This document shows positions 1 to 9,100 of a stretch of 64,000 nucleotides of DNA, piece after piece. Under the pieces are notes generated by a model. It searched no databases. It was not told where the DNA came from and worked only from the letters and a program-made list of their open reading frames with translations. The DNA is taken from positions 19,147 through 83,146 of the forward strand of contig NZ_JACJQN010000022.1 in assembly GCF_014696675.1 (NCBI RefSeq). Reading direction: 5' to 3'. Numbering within the stretch: position 1 is the first letter of the stretch; every line of letters starts with the position of its first letter. This stretch comes from Phormidium tenue FACHB-1052 (GTDB taxonomy: Bacteria > Cyanobacteriota > Cyanobacteriia > Phormidesmidales > Phormidesmidaceae). Both the position numbers and the translations under genes were made by a program.

Positions 1-2
1 CT

Positions 3-455
3 ATATCTATAGCGGATGCCCCCCAAGCTGCCGCCCCCTGGCTGCGGCGGCTGGGGGGCGGCAGCCTGGTGGTGGTCGGCTACCTGCTCTCACCCCTGTG
101 CTGGTGGAATGATCTGGTGATCAATCTGCCCCTGGCTTTGGGCTTTGGCTACTTGGTCAGTCGCCCCTTTCCCGATGCCCTGGTGCCTATGACCGGGCTG
201 GGCTACTGGCTGACTAACGTCGTCGGCTTTGTGCTCATGCAGCAGGGAGCGGTCACCGCACTGCAAAAAGGGGGGCAGGGCAGCAGTGGTCACTCGCTGC
301 GCAACGGCTTGATCACCTCCACGGTGTATACCCTGGCGATCGTGGTGCTGCTACAGCTGCACATTCTAGAGGTGCCCGATTTTCTCACGGGTGACCTGCT
401 CACCAATCTCAACGCCGTGCTGCCTAGCTGGCTCATGACCTGGATTTCAGCCTAA
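3..455 (+). CDS. Integral membrane protein, 5' end outside window
   Basis: The reading frame is open to the left edge of the window, so the true start lies upstream; a GTG at 69 is only an internal candidate. The visible 150 residues hold about three hydrophobic segments (GGSLVVVGYLLSPL, LVINLPLALGFGYLV, VYTLAIVVLLQLHIL) separated by short polar loops, and the protein ends in a hydrophilic/aromatic tail. I do not recognise the family. It ends 15 nt before the PAP2 phosphatase gene on the same strand, so the two are probably co-transcribed and may act together at the membrane; that is inference from spacing only. Confidence 0.6.
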   Translation: MSIADAPQAAAPWLRRLGGGSLVVVGYLLSPLCWWNDLVINLPLALGFGYLVSRPFPDALVPMTGLGYWLTNVVGFVLMQQGAVTALQKGGQGSSGHSLRNGLITSTVYTLAIVVLLQLHILEVPDFLTGDLLTNLNAVLPSWLMTWISA

Positions 456-470
456 GTTAACCCTATTCCG

Positions 471-1160
471 ATGGAACAGTCTGCTCGCCCTTCAGCCCCC
501 GGCCCCCTCTGGCTGGGAGTGATTTTACCGCTGCTGGCCCTGGTGATTTTGATTGGCCTGGGGCTGCTGGTGGCGGCCTACCCGACCCTACCTGCCTGGG
601 ATGCGGCTTTTTTGCTGCGCCTGCACCGCTACGCCACCCCAGCACTAAATCGAGATGTGGCGATCGCCACTGACCTGGGCACATTTTTGGGCGTGCTGCC
701 CGCTTCCCTAGGGCTGATGGCCCTGGGCCTCTGGCGGCGTCGCTGGCAACCGGCCAGCTATTTGGCCTTTGTGATGGCGGGCAGCGCTGGGCTCAACCAA
801 GTCGCTAAGCTGCTTTGGCACCGGGTGCGCCCCGCCCTGTGGGAAGGCATTCCGCCCCACGCCGACTTTAGCTTTCCGAGCGGCCACGCGACCTACTCGA
901 TGGCCTTCGTGCTGGCCCTAGTTTTGCTCAACTGGGATAGTCCTAAGCGCCCTTGGCTGCTGGGATTAGGCGGTCTATTTGTGCTCTGCATCGGGGCGAG
1001 CCGGGTTTATCTGGGGGTGCATTTCCCCAGCGATATTTTGGGGGGCTGGCTGCTCGCGATCGCCTGGGCGCTGAGCCTGCACCAGGCTATGTTTCGCTGG
1101 CTACCGCTGCTGTCAGGGTTAACGACCGAAGCCAAAGGGCAACCCGTTCAACCTCGCTAG
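471..1160 (+). CDS. PAP2-family phosphatase (lipid phosphatase-like), membrane protein
   Basis: A 229-residue type 2 phosphatidic acid phosphatase. All three PAP2 signature blocks are visible: K113-x6-R120-P, P136-S-G-H139, and S177-R178-x5-H184-x3-D188, carrying the catalytic histidines and phosphate-binding lysine/arginine residues. About five to six hydrophobic segments surround them, as usual for membrane-bound members that remove phosphate from phosphatidic acid, PGP or undecaprenyl pyrophosphate. The substrate cannot be told from sequence. The gene follows a membrane-protein gene by 15 nt, probably in one transcript. The ATG is not preceded by a strong ribosome binding site. Confidence 0.88.
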   Translation: MEQSARPSAPGPLWLGVILPLLALVILIGLGLLVAAYPTLPAWDAAFLLRLHRYATPALNRDVAIATDLGTFLGVLPASLGLMALGLWRRRWQPASYLAFVMAGSAGLNQVAKLLWHRVRPALWEGIPPHADFSFPSGHATYSMAFVLALVLLNWDSPKRPWLLGLGGLFVLCIGASRVYLGVHFPSDILGGWLLAIAWALSLHQAMFRWLPLLSGLTTEAKGQPVQPR

Positions 1161-1172
1161 CGCAGGGGTGAC

Positions 1173-1367
1173 TCACCCGTCTACTCGCTGCGATCGCCAG
1201 GCCAAAAACGCCTCAGCGGTGGGAAAGTAGCGCACCACCTCATCTAGCCCCGTCGGCCTGCCAGAGCGATAGCCATCCCAGTAGTCGGCGTCGGTGCTTT
1301 GGGGCAGCAGGCCCGCATCGCGATCGCAGCACCCCCACGCAAAGAAACGCTCTCGTCGAGTCTTCAT
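1173..1367 (-). CDS. Small hypothetical protein
   Basis: A 64-residue acidic protein starting MKTRRERF and ending RSQRVDG. I prefer the ATG at 1367 because GGGAG lies about 6 nt upstream on this strand; a longer reading frame to 1415 would run into a TGGATGGG-type repeat tract, which is unlikely to be coding. It has an aromatic, tyrosine/tryptophan-rich middle (YWDGYRSGRPTGLDEVVRYFP) and no membrane segment. It is convergent with the PAP2 gene (13 nt apart) and downstream of the CadD-like gene. Family not recognised. Confidence 0.5.
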   Translation of the reverse strand: MKTRRERFFAWGCCDRDAGLLPQSTDADYWDGYRSGRPTGLDEVVRYFPTAEAFLAWRSQRVDG

Positions 1368-1383
1368 AATCATCTCCCATAAC

Positions 1384-1440
1384 TCATCGACCCATCCACC
1401 CATCGACTCATCCACCCCGTCACTCTTCCACCCTACCCTC
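1384..1440. repeat. TGGATGGG-type short repeat tract
   Basis: Degenerate units of CCATCCAC/CCATCGAC are strung together upstream of the small minus-strand gene. The same unit recurs inside cobN (19911-19961, 20281-20330) and between cmpA and cmpB (53972-54068), so it is a dispersed low-complexity repeat of this genome rather than gene sequence. Confidence 0.55.
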
Positions 1441-1448
1441 GCACTCCG

Positions 1449-2126
1449 CTACAACCCAGGAGCCAGGGCATAGAGCAGCTGATAGCTGCCGTTTTCGAGC
1501 ACAATTGAAGCCCCCAGCCAGATCAGCACAAAAGGAAACGCGCGCCGCACGTAGTTGGCCATCACAAATGCCGCCTGGGGCTGGCGAGTCAGGCTGTAGG
1601 ACAAGGCCAACCACAGGCCAATCGCCGCGTAGCACACCGCCAAAATAATGCTGAGGCGAGGCAGGGTGCTGCTGGCAAACAGGGGAATGTAGATGGCGAT
1701 GTTGTTGCCGCCGTTGGCCAAAGTGACCGCCGACACCCGATAGGTTTGAGGGTCGCGCAGGGTGTGCCCCAGCGACTGGCGGCACACCTGCCGGTAGTGG
1801 GAACGGGTAGGGTTGGCCACCGACACAGCCACGGTCTCGTCTTCGGCGATGGTTTGGCGGCTGAGCAAGGCGTTGACGCCGATGGCAATGGGCAAAAAGC
1901 CCAGTAGGCCAACCCAAATATGAGGAATCATGAGTCCAGCAAAATAGCCAATCAGGCTAATGCCCACCAGCCCAGTAAAGCCCACAAACTCACCCACCAC
2001 AATGTGGCGAGGCCGAAAGGTGCGGTTGGTTTTGCTAAAAAACATCGTCAAGTAGATGTTGTCATCGAAGGTAGTGGCCGTAGCGGTGGCTAACCCAAGC
2101 ATAACGGTCGGTACAATCCAGTCCAT
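1449..2126 (-). CDS. Cadmium-resistance transporter family (CadD-like) membrane protein
   Basis: A 225-residue protein with about six hydrophobic segments. The N-terminal TATTFDDNIYLTMFF and central VTLANGGNNIAIYIPLFA are typical of the CadD/cadmium resistance transporter family, related to LysE-type exporters; the acidic DDN and GGNN motifs sit in membrane segments. Family members export or sequester Cd2+ or similar cations, but many cyanobacterial copies have no proven substrate. The gene stands alone on the minus strand. Its ATG at 2126 follows a purine-rich stretch (GGAAGAGC region). Confidence 0.8.
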   Translation of the reverse strand: MDWIVPTVMLGLATATATTFDDNIYLTMFFSKTNRTFRPRHIVVGEFVGFTGLVGISLIGYFAGLMIPHIWVGLLGFLPIAIGVNALLSRQTIAEDETVAVSVANPTRSHYRQVCRQSLGHTLRDPQTYRVSAVTLANGGNNIAIYIPLFASSTLPRLSIILAVCYAAIGLWLALSYSLTRQPQAAFVMANYVRRAFPFVLIWLGASIVLENGSYQLLYALAPGL

Positions 2127-2520
2127 AGGTCATTACCCCTGAAGGAAGAGCACCCTCAATTTACGGGGCACCAAAAATAAGAGCAAACGCTATTTTTTGT
2201 AGAATCAATAAATTGAAGTTATGGATGCAGCACAAGGGCTGAAACCTTTATCTAGCAACGGTTCTATCACAGGAGCTGAGCCTATTAGCAGTACCCAGAC
2301 GGGTCATTTTTGAAAGGCAAATTGGCGATTTTTGAATGCGATATAGCTACTTGGTAACGCGCAGAAGCTGACCCGCAATGTTGTCTTGGCAGCTCAAAAC
2401 ACGACGAATTTGGGTGGTGTCAGATCCCAATCTAAGTTTTTGGAGCACACAACAATGCTTGCGTGGGCAGAAGACCGGTCGTGGAACTTAGCAAAATCTC
2501 GCCGATTTTGATCGGGCGAC
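2127..2520. other. Intergenic stretch, no gene seen
   Basis: About 390 nt between the divergently read CadD-like gene upstream region and the 3' end of the GFA gene. It has lower GC than its surroundings. I see no RNA gene, strong hairpin or mobile-element end; only short open frames without family resemblance. Confidence 0.5.
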
Positions 2521-2913
2521 CTACTCCTCAAAGCGACTTGTGGGGTCGCGATCGCACTCATATTGTTTTGTCAGCGAAAACGGCGGCAACCAAGCCTCGC
2601 GACGGATAATCCAGTTTTCGTAGGTTGGCACCAGTTGATTGGGGGCATCTAGAGAACCTAGATACACTTCGATTTCGTCTGCGGTACGGGCGAAAACGGA
2701 CGAGCCACAGCGGGGACAGAAAAACCGCCCTTCGTAGTCGCGGGTTTCGCCAGCGATCGCCACCGCATCTTGAGGGAAAATCGCGGAGGCGTGAAAAAGA
2801 GCCCCATGATGCTTGCGACAGTCCAGACAGTGACAAAGGCCGACTCGGTACGGGCGTCCCGTCGCCACAATTCGCACGTTGCCGCACAAACAACCGCCAT
2901 GGAATTGCTCCAT
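2521..2913 (-). CDS. GFA (CENP-V/GFA) family zinc-binding protein
   Basis: A 130-residue protein with the metal-binding cysteines of the GFA family: C8 and C10 (HGGCLCGNV), C27, C29 and C32 (LCHCLDC), and C66/C69 (FCPRCGS). The founding member, glutathione-dependent formaldehyde-activating enzyme, forms S-hydroxymethylglutathione, but the real reaction of most family members is unknown. The length and the motif order fit the family exactly. It is a single gene, with long AT-richer spacers on both sides, so context gives no substrate clue. Confidence 0.85.
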   Translation of the reverse strand: MEQFHGGCLCGNVRIVATGRPYRVGLCHCLDCRKHHGALFHASAIFPQDAVAIAGETRDYEGRFFCPRCGSSVFARTADEIEVYLGSLDAPNQLVPTYENWIIRREAWLPPFSLTKQYECDRDPTSRFEE

Positions 2914-3583
2914 ACTGCGTCTCCTCTAAAATTAAGCGGGCAGGCACGGTGAATGCTAACAGTGTGTTTGAGCGGATCGAGTGGGCTCTTCCGCCTTAAA
3001 GGCGTTGTTTGTCGGGTTGAATAGGGTGATTTGAGCTACAGGCTCTTGCTATATATCCCTCAAACGAAGGGCCAATCGGAGTTTAGTTTCTGTCCTTAGG
3101 GCGAAGGAGATACCCAGTTATTCTCCTAAGCTGAATCCATACTCAACCCGCACATTCCTGAAATAATAAGACCTGATCAGCAATAGCTGTGACAATTCAA
3201 CTCAAGCTAATTGTTGAATTCCTCAAATTTGCTGCCTCCATTTTTTTGTTGGTGAGCAAATGAATATCACGTTATGAAAATAAAGGAAACACGACGTTAC
3301 TCCTTCTCTCGAGGACACGCTTACCCTTCTACCAAAAGAATAAGCGATCGCGCTATGGGTCGCCTATTTTAAGGGTAGAAGGGTAAGCTTTTTTAGTATG
3401 AATTTTGTTGGCAGCAATGCTCTGCCCAATATCTGCCAGCAAAATTAATCTTGGCCAACAGCCATAACTGACAACAGCTAGCAGATTCTCGCAAAAATTG
3501 AGTTCAACAAAAGTCTATCTAGAGGATGTTTTAATGGCCAAGGCCAGCAGGATAAAACTAGATAGTTAAATTCTGTAAGGACT
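2914..3583. other. Long AT-rich intergenic region with a large hairpin
   Basis: About 670 nt without a credible protein gene. GC is clearly lower than in the flanking genes. The right half carries a 76-nt inverted-repeat structure ending in six Ts (3319-3394, listed separately). The stretch between about 3170 and 3318 could encode an untranslated RNA ending at that hairpin, but I see no recognised RNA family. Confidence 0.5.
3319..3394 (+). terminator. Long hairpin followed by T-tract; terminator of an unknown transcript or MITE-like
   Basis: A perfect 15-bp inverted repeat (3319-3333, GCTTACCCTTCTACC, with 3374-3388) is followed directly by TTTTTT at 3389-3394. Inside it, AATAAGCGATC (3339-3349) pairs imperfectly with GGTCGCCTATT (3359-3369), extending the stem. 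On the plus strand this has the form of an intrinsic terminator, yet no plus-strand protein gene ends nearby. Confidence 0.55.
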
Positions 3584-3589
3584 ATGTCT

Positions 3590-4036
3590 ATGAAGTCTAA
3601 TCGTTTCATGAACCAACTTTCGGCCCTAGGTCGTAGAGTGACTGCAACCCTAGTCTGCCTAGTTGCGATCGCCTTCGTCTGGCAGAGCCCGGCGCTCTCA
3701 AATATTTCAGCCATGGCTGCCCCTGGTGGAACCCTAATTGCAGCCGCAGACGCTGGCAACCAGGTCAAAGGGGCTGCTGAGGATGTGAAAGGGGCTTCCA
3801 AAAATATCATCCGCACTGCGGAAGACAAAGTTAAAGACGCCGCCAGAAGCAACGCTGCGAAAGTCGATCAGGCTGAGGACACGGGGAGCGCTGTTGAGCG
3901 CAAGGCCAAGCGCGATCGCAACCGCATTGAGCAAAAAGCAAGCAAAGATGCCGATCGCACCGAGCAAGCAGCTGAAAAATCCATGAATGCTGTTGAGCGG
4001 GCCGTAGATAACATCAAAGGTGCTTTTAGCGACTAG
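3590..4036 (+). CDS. Secreted, highly charged helical protein, unknown function
   Basis: 148 residues. An N-terminal signal peptide (RRVTATLVCLVAIAFVW) likely ends near AMAA-PGG. The mature part is alanine/lysine/aspartate-rich and predicted fully helical, with CsbD-like stretches (GNQVKGAAEDVKGASKN, AEDKVKDAAR) and a repeated AE+-type pattern (QAEDTGSAVERKAK, TEQAAEKSMNAVERA). TAAGGA at 3576-3581 is 8 nt before ATG 3590 but only 2 nt before ATG 3584, so 3590 is chosen. It may be a stress-related periplasmic or lumen protein. A palindromic terminator follows. Family not firmly recognised. Confidence 0.7.
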   Translation: MKSNRFMNQLSALGRRVTATLVCLVAIAFVWQSPALSNISAMAAPGGTLIAAADAGNQVKGAAEDVKGASKNIIRTAEDKVKDAARSNAAKVDQAEDTGSAVERKAKRDRNRIEQKASKDADRTEQAAEKSMNAVERAVDNIKGAFSD

Positions 4037-4116
4037 CGTTAGTAAGTGGGAGGACGAATAGTTAAGGTACTGAACACCTTAAACGCACGATTTAACCACA
4101 TTACTAAGTTCTAGTT

Positions 4117-4144
4117 GCCCTCCAACCCGATCGGGTTGGGGGGC
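4117..4144 (+). terminator. Palindromic terminator-like hairpin
   Basis: A stem of 12 bp, including one T-G pair, closes a GATC loop; the core is CCAACCCGATCGGGTTGG at 4122-4139. It lies about 80 nt after the secreted-protein gene and before ilvD. The following U-tract is weak (CCTTATTTATG). Confidence 0.6.
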
Positions 4145-4262
4145 ATGCCTTATTTATGTGAACCGTATAGTCAGCTATTGTGGTTATTACGCTTACAGTC
4201 TCGCCCATGCTTTCAAGATGCTGGAGCCAGACCCTAGCCAATCCTTTAGACTAGAACGTGCC

Positions 4263-6158
4263 ATGCCGACCTATCGCTCTAAAACCTCCACCCATGGACG
4301 CAATATGGCCGGAGCCCGCGCCCTCTGGCGCGCCACCGGCATGCAAAGCGAGGACTTTGAGAAGCCCATCATCGCGGTGGCCAACTCCTTCACCCAGTTT
4401 GTGCCGGGCCACGTGCATCTAAAGGATCTAGGTCAGCTGGTGTGCCGCGAGATTGAGGCCGCTGGCGGCGTCGCCAAAGAATTCAACACCATTGCTGTTG
4501 ATGACGGCATCGCCATGGGTCACGACGGCATGCTCTATAGCCTGCCCTCACGGGAGATTATCGCCGACTCCGTCGAGTATATGGCCAACGCCCACTGCGC
4601 CGATGCCCTGGTCTGCATTTCCAACTGCGACAAGATCACCCCCGGCATGCTGATGGCGGCCCTGCGGCTGAATATTCCCGCTGTGTTTGTCTCGGGCGGG
4701 CCGATGGAAGCGGGCAAGACCAAGCTCTCCGAGCACAAGCTCGACCTGGTCGATGCCATGGTGGCCGCCGCCAGCGACACCATGAGCGACGCGGATGTCG
4801 AAGAGTATGAGCGCTCCGCCTGCCCCACCTGCGGCTCTTGCTCAGGCATGTTTACCGCCAACTCGATGAACTGCCTGACAGAGGCGATCGGCCTGTCGCT
4901 GCCGGGCAACGGCACCACCCTGGCCACCCACTTCGATCGCAAAGACCTGTTCCTCACCGCCGCCCGCACCATTGTCGATATCACCCGGCGCTACTACGAG
5001 CAGGGCGACGAGTCGGTGCTGCCCCGCTCCACCGCCAGTTTCAAAGCCTTTGAGAATGCCATGATGCTGGATATCGCCATGGGCGGATCTACCAACACCA
5101 TTCTGCACCTGCTGGCGGCAGCCCGCGAAGCCGAGGTGGACTTTACCATGGCCGACATCGATCGCCTGTCGCAGCAAGTGCCCCAACTGTGTAAGGTGGC
5201 TCCCAACACCCCCAACTACCACGTCGAAGATGTGCACCGGGCGGGGGGGGTATACGCCATTTTGGGCGAGCTCGACCGGGCCGGGCTGCTGCACAGCGAC
5301 GTACCCACGGTTCACAGCCCCACCCTGAAGGAAGCTCTGGATCGCTGGGACGTGACCCGCACGACCGACGACACCGTGCACACCTTCTTTCGAGCTGGCC
5401 CGGCGGGCATTCCCACCCAGGTGGCCTTCAGCCAAGACACGCGCTGGCCTACCCTCGATCTAGATCGGCAGTCAGGTTGTATCCGCAGTGTGGAGCATGC
5501 CTATTCGCAGGTCGGTGGCCTAGCCGTGCTCTACGGCAACCTGGCCGTCAATGGCTGCGTCGTCAAGACCGCAGGCATCGACGAAAGTATGTTTGAGGCG
5601 GAGCAGTTACGCTACACCACCAGCGTTCCGACCTCGACTTTGCGAGTGTTTGAAGGGCCAGCCCGCATCTTTGAAAGCCAGGATGCCGCCGTCACCGCCA
5701 TTCTCAATGACCGGATACAGGCGGGGGACGTGGTGATCATCCGCTATGAGGGGCCAAAGGGCGGGCCGGGGATGCAGGAAATGCTCTACCCCACCAGCTA
5801 CCTCAAATCTAAGGGGCTGGGCAAAGTTTGCGCCCTGCTCACCGACGGGCGGTTCTCGGGCGGCACCTCGGGGCTCTCCATTGGCCATGCCTCACCCGAG
5901 GCGGCAGCGGGGGGCAATATTGCTTTGGTCGAAGAGGGCGATCGCATCGTGATCGACATCCCCAACCGCACCATTAACGTCGATCTATCGGCAGAAGAGT
6001 TGGCCAATCGCCGGGTGGCCATGGAGGCTAAGGGCAAAGCCGCCTGGAAACCCGCCCAGCCCCGCCAGCGGCGGGTGACTGCGGCCCTCAAGGCCTACGC
6101 CCTACTGGCCACCAGCGCTGACCAGGGGGGCGTGCGCAACCTAGAGATGCTGGAGTAG
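4263..6158 (+). CDS. ilvD: Dihydroxy-acid dehydratase
   Basis: Converts 2,3-dihydroxy-isovalerate and 2,3-dihydroxy-3-methylvalerate to the 2-keto acids in valine, isoleucine and leucine synthesis, using an Fe-S cluster. The 631-residue product begins [20 protein letters not shown], which matches the usual IlvD N-terminus, so I set the start at 4263 and not at the upstream in-frame GTG at 4158. Cluster ligands are visible at C122 (NCDKITPGM) and C193 ([10 protein letters not shown]), and the C-terminal [14 protein letters not shown] motif is intact. The length is close to the 616-residue E. coli enzyme. No other branched-chain genes adjoin it; the next gene is on the other strand with about 10 nt between stops. 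Confidence 0.95.
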   Translation: MPTYRSKTSTHGRNMAGARALWRATGMQSEDFEKPIIAVANSFTQFVPGHVHLKDLGQLVCREIEAAGGVAKEFNTIAVDDGIAMGHDGMLYSLPSREIIADSVEYMANAHCADALVCISNCDKITPGMLMAALRLNIPAVFVSGGPMEAGKTKLSEHKLDLVDAMVAAASDTMSDADVEEYERSACPTCGSCSGMFTANSMNCLTEAIGLSLPGNGTTLATHFDRKDLFLTAARTIVDITRRYYEQGDESVLPRSTASFKAFENAMMLDIAMGGSTNTILHLLAAAREAEVDFTMADIDRLSQQVPQLCKVAPNTPNYHVEDVHRAGGVYAILGELDRAGLLHSDVPTVHSPTLKEALDRWDVTRTTDDTVHTFFRAGPAGIPTQVAFSQDTRWPTLDLDRQSGCIRSVEHAYSQVGGLAVLYGNLAVNGCVVKTAGIDESMFEAEQLRYTTSVPTSTLRVFEGPARIFESQDAAVTAILNDRIQAGDVVIIRYEGPKGGPGMQEMLYPTSYLKSKGLGKVCALLTDGRFSGGTSGLSIGHASPEAAAGGNIALVEEGDRIVIDIPNRTINVDLSAEELANRRVAMEAKGKAAWKPAQPRQRRVTAALKAYALLATSADQGGVRNLEMLE

Positions 6159-6168
6159 ATCCTCCCGC

Positions 6169-9100
6169 TTAGCAGGCTCCGTTGCCCAACCCGGCCTGGC
6201 CTTGCCCTAGGTGAAACACTCGGTAGCGATCGCGCCCCTGCTGCTTGGCCAGGTAAAGGGCCGCATCGGCTTGGTCAATCAGAATCTGGGCCGACTGCTC
6301 CTGACGGGGAACCAGGCTGGCAATGCCCAGGCTGAGGGTAATGCGCTGGCCCAGGGGCGAGGCCCCGTGAAACAGGGCTAGCTCGATCAAAGTCTGCTGA
6401 ATGGCGCGGGCGATCGCCTCGGCTCCGGCCCGGTCGGTGTCGGGCAGCACCAGGGCAAACTCTTCGCCGCCGTAGCGGGCCACCAGGTCAGCGGGGCGCT
6501 GGGCCACCTGCTCTAGGGCCTGGGCCACCCGCTGCAGGCACACATCTCCCGCCGGGTGCCCGTAGGTATCGTTGTACAGCTTGAAGTGGTCAATGTCGCA
6601 CAAAATCAGGCTCAGGGGAATCTGGTCGCGCAGCAGACGCCCCCACTCCTGCTGAAGATAGGTATCAAAGCTGCGTCGGTTGGCCACCTGGGTGAGGCCG
6701 TCGTGGGTGGCCAGGTGTTCGAGCTGGCGATTGACGGTTTGAATGTGCTGGTAGAGCTGCGACTGCTGAATCGCGATCGCCAGCTGAATGGCCAATCGCT
6801 TGAGCACATCTAGCTCAGAGGGTTCCCAGGGGCGCGGCCCCTGGTTTTGGTAGGCAATCAGCATGCCCCACAGCCGGTTGCTCTGCACAATCGGCACCAC
6901 CACCAAAGCCTGGGCCTGGGTGAGGCAATCGAGGGGGCAGAGGCGATCGGGTTTGGCCTGAAGATCGGCAACCGCCTCCAGGTGGCCTTGTTGTAACTGC
7001 ACCTGCCGCGCCTCAGCGAGCGGACTGTGCCCTTGGTGCCCCAGCAGCGGGGGGTAGCCAGCGGTGACGGCCTCGGCAATGACCACGCCCTGGCCACTGG
7101 CCTCTAGCTGATAGATCAGCACCCGATCGGTGCGCAAAAACTGCTGCACCTCGGTCACGGTCGTGGTGAGAATCGCTTTGAGGTCGAGGGTTTGACGAAT
7201 GCGCTGGGCAATTTCACTCAGCAGTCGCTCCTGCTCAGCCCGCCGCCGCAGGGCCGCCACCTCCGATCGCCTCAGTTCAGTAATGTCGGTAAACGACAGT
7301 ACCACCGCATAGGGCAGGCGTTCGTTGGGATGAAAAAGGGGGCGCGTATTGCAGGAAATCCAGGTCGTGCCGTCGGGTTTAACCAGACCCATCACCTGGT
7401 TGTGAACGGGCTGTCCCGTGCTCAGGGTGAGAACAGCTGGATGGGCCTCCTGGGGGTAGGGAGAGCCGTCTTCCCCAATCATGTACAGTTTCATATCGGC
7501 CAGAGAGCGACCAACAATCTGCCAACTTTGCAGCCCGACAATCTTGGCCGCACTGGCGTTGCAGGTCAGCAGGATGCCGTCTGCCTGCACCACAGCCACC
7601 CCCTCAGAAAGGGCCGCAACCACCGAACGATAGCGCTCCTCACTGTCTCGCAGCTCTTGCAGCAGGGTGGTTTTGGCCTCAAACTCCCGCGCTGAGTGTA
7701 AGCTAGCCGCCAAAAAGCCCGCCATCAGCTGTAGGGTTTGCTGATCAGACCCGGTAAAGGCGCTGGGCTGGCGCGAGAAGACTTTGATCACGCCGACCTG
7801 TTCTGATTGATAGGTCAAGGGCACCACCACCAGCGATCGCAGCCCCAGAACCTGAATAATGGGAGAATTGACCCATCCCTCACGCTCCACATCGGCGCAG
7901 TACAGCGTGCGGCCCTCGGCAAGGCACTGGCCGCCCAGGCTGTCAGCCAGGGGCAGTCGCCAGCCCAGGTGGGCCTGGGCGATGCCGCTACCGGCCTTAC
8001 ACACCAGCTCGGTACCTTCGAGGAGTTCAACGGCGGCCCCATCAGCACGGGTGAGCGATAGCGCACCTTCTGCGATCACCGTCATCACCTGCTCTAGGTG
8101 GGGGTTGACCAAGGCAACTTTTTGCTGGGTATCGACCACCTCAGACAATCGTTCTAACTCCTGTTGCAGGGCATTTTCGGCCTGCCTACGCTCGGCTTCG
8201 AGCTGGGCTCGTTCGCTAATATCCTTCATAAAGCAGTAGTGGCCCTGGCGCTGCTGCTGGTCATCGTAGGCCGTCACCATAAACAACTGTTTATGGAAAA
8301 TTGAGCCATCTTGACGGATTCCCCGGGCTTCAACGTTGACCTTGCCCTCGGCTAGCATGTGCTCGTAGGCTAGGATGACTCGCTTTAGATCGTCAGGGTG
8401 AACAGTAATTTGCCAGTTTTGGCCCACCAGTTCCTCGGGGGTATAGCCGACCATAGCGGCATAGGCCTGGTTGACGCTGACATAGCGCCCGGCGTTGTCC
8501 AAGCGAGAAATGCCCTCGACGGCGTGGGCCAGGGCGGTGCTGATTTCGCGCAGCTCACGCTCGGCCTGCACGCGATCGCTAATATCTTGAGCAATGCCGT
8601 ACAGGCGCACGACCTCACCCTGGGCGTTGCATTCAGCCTGACCCCGGTCATCCAGGTAGCGAATTTTCCCATCGCTGTGGGTACACCGAATTCGAATGCT
8701 GTAGGGCTGGCCAGTCGTTAAGGCGTTTTCCACTGCCTGACGCAACCGATCGCCATCGTCGGGATGGTAAAGCCGCAGCAGTTCGTCGAAGCTGGGTTCG
8801 CCCAAGGCGGGGTCGCGCCCCAAGATGCGAAATTTTTCGGCGGACCAGGTGACCTTCTGGGTGGCAACGTCATACTCCCAACTGCCAATGCGGCCCACGC
8901 TCTGGGCTTTGATCAGCATGGCTTGGCTTTTGCGCAGGGCCAGCTCTGACTGCTTGCGCCCGTTGATATCTTGAATCTGAGATACAAAGTACAGGGGTTC
9001 TTGCTGGAGGTCGCAAACCACCGAGCAGCTGAGCAAAATCCAGATCCAGTGACCCTGCTTGTGGCGATAGCGCTTTTCGAGGTGGCAGCAACGAATCTTG

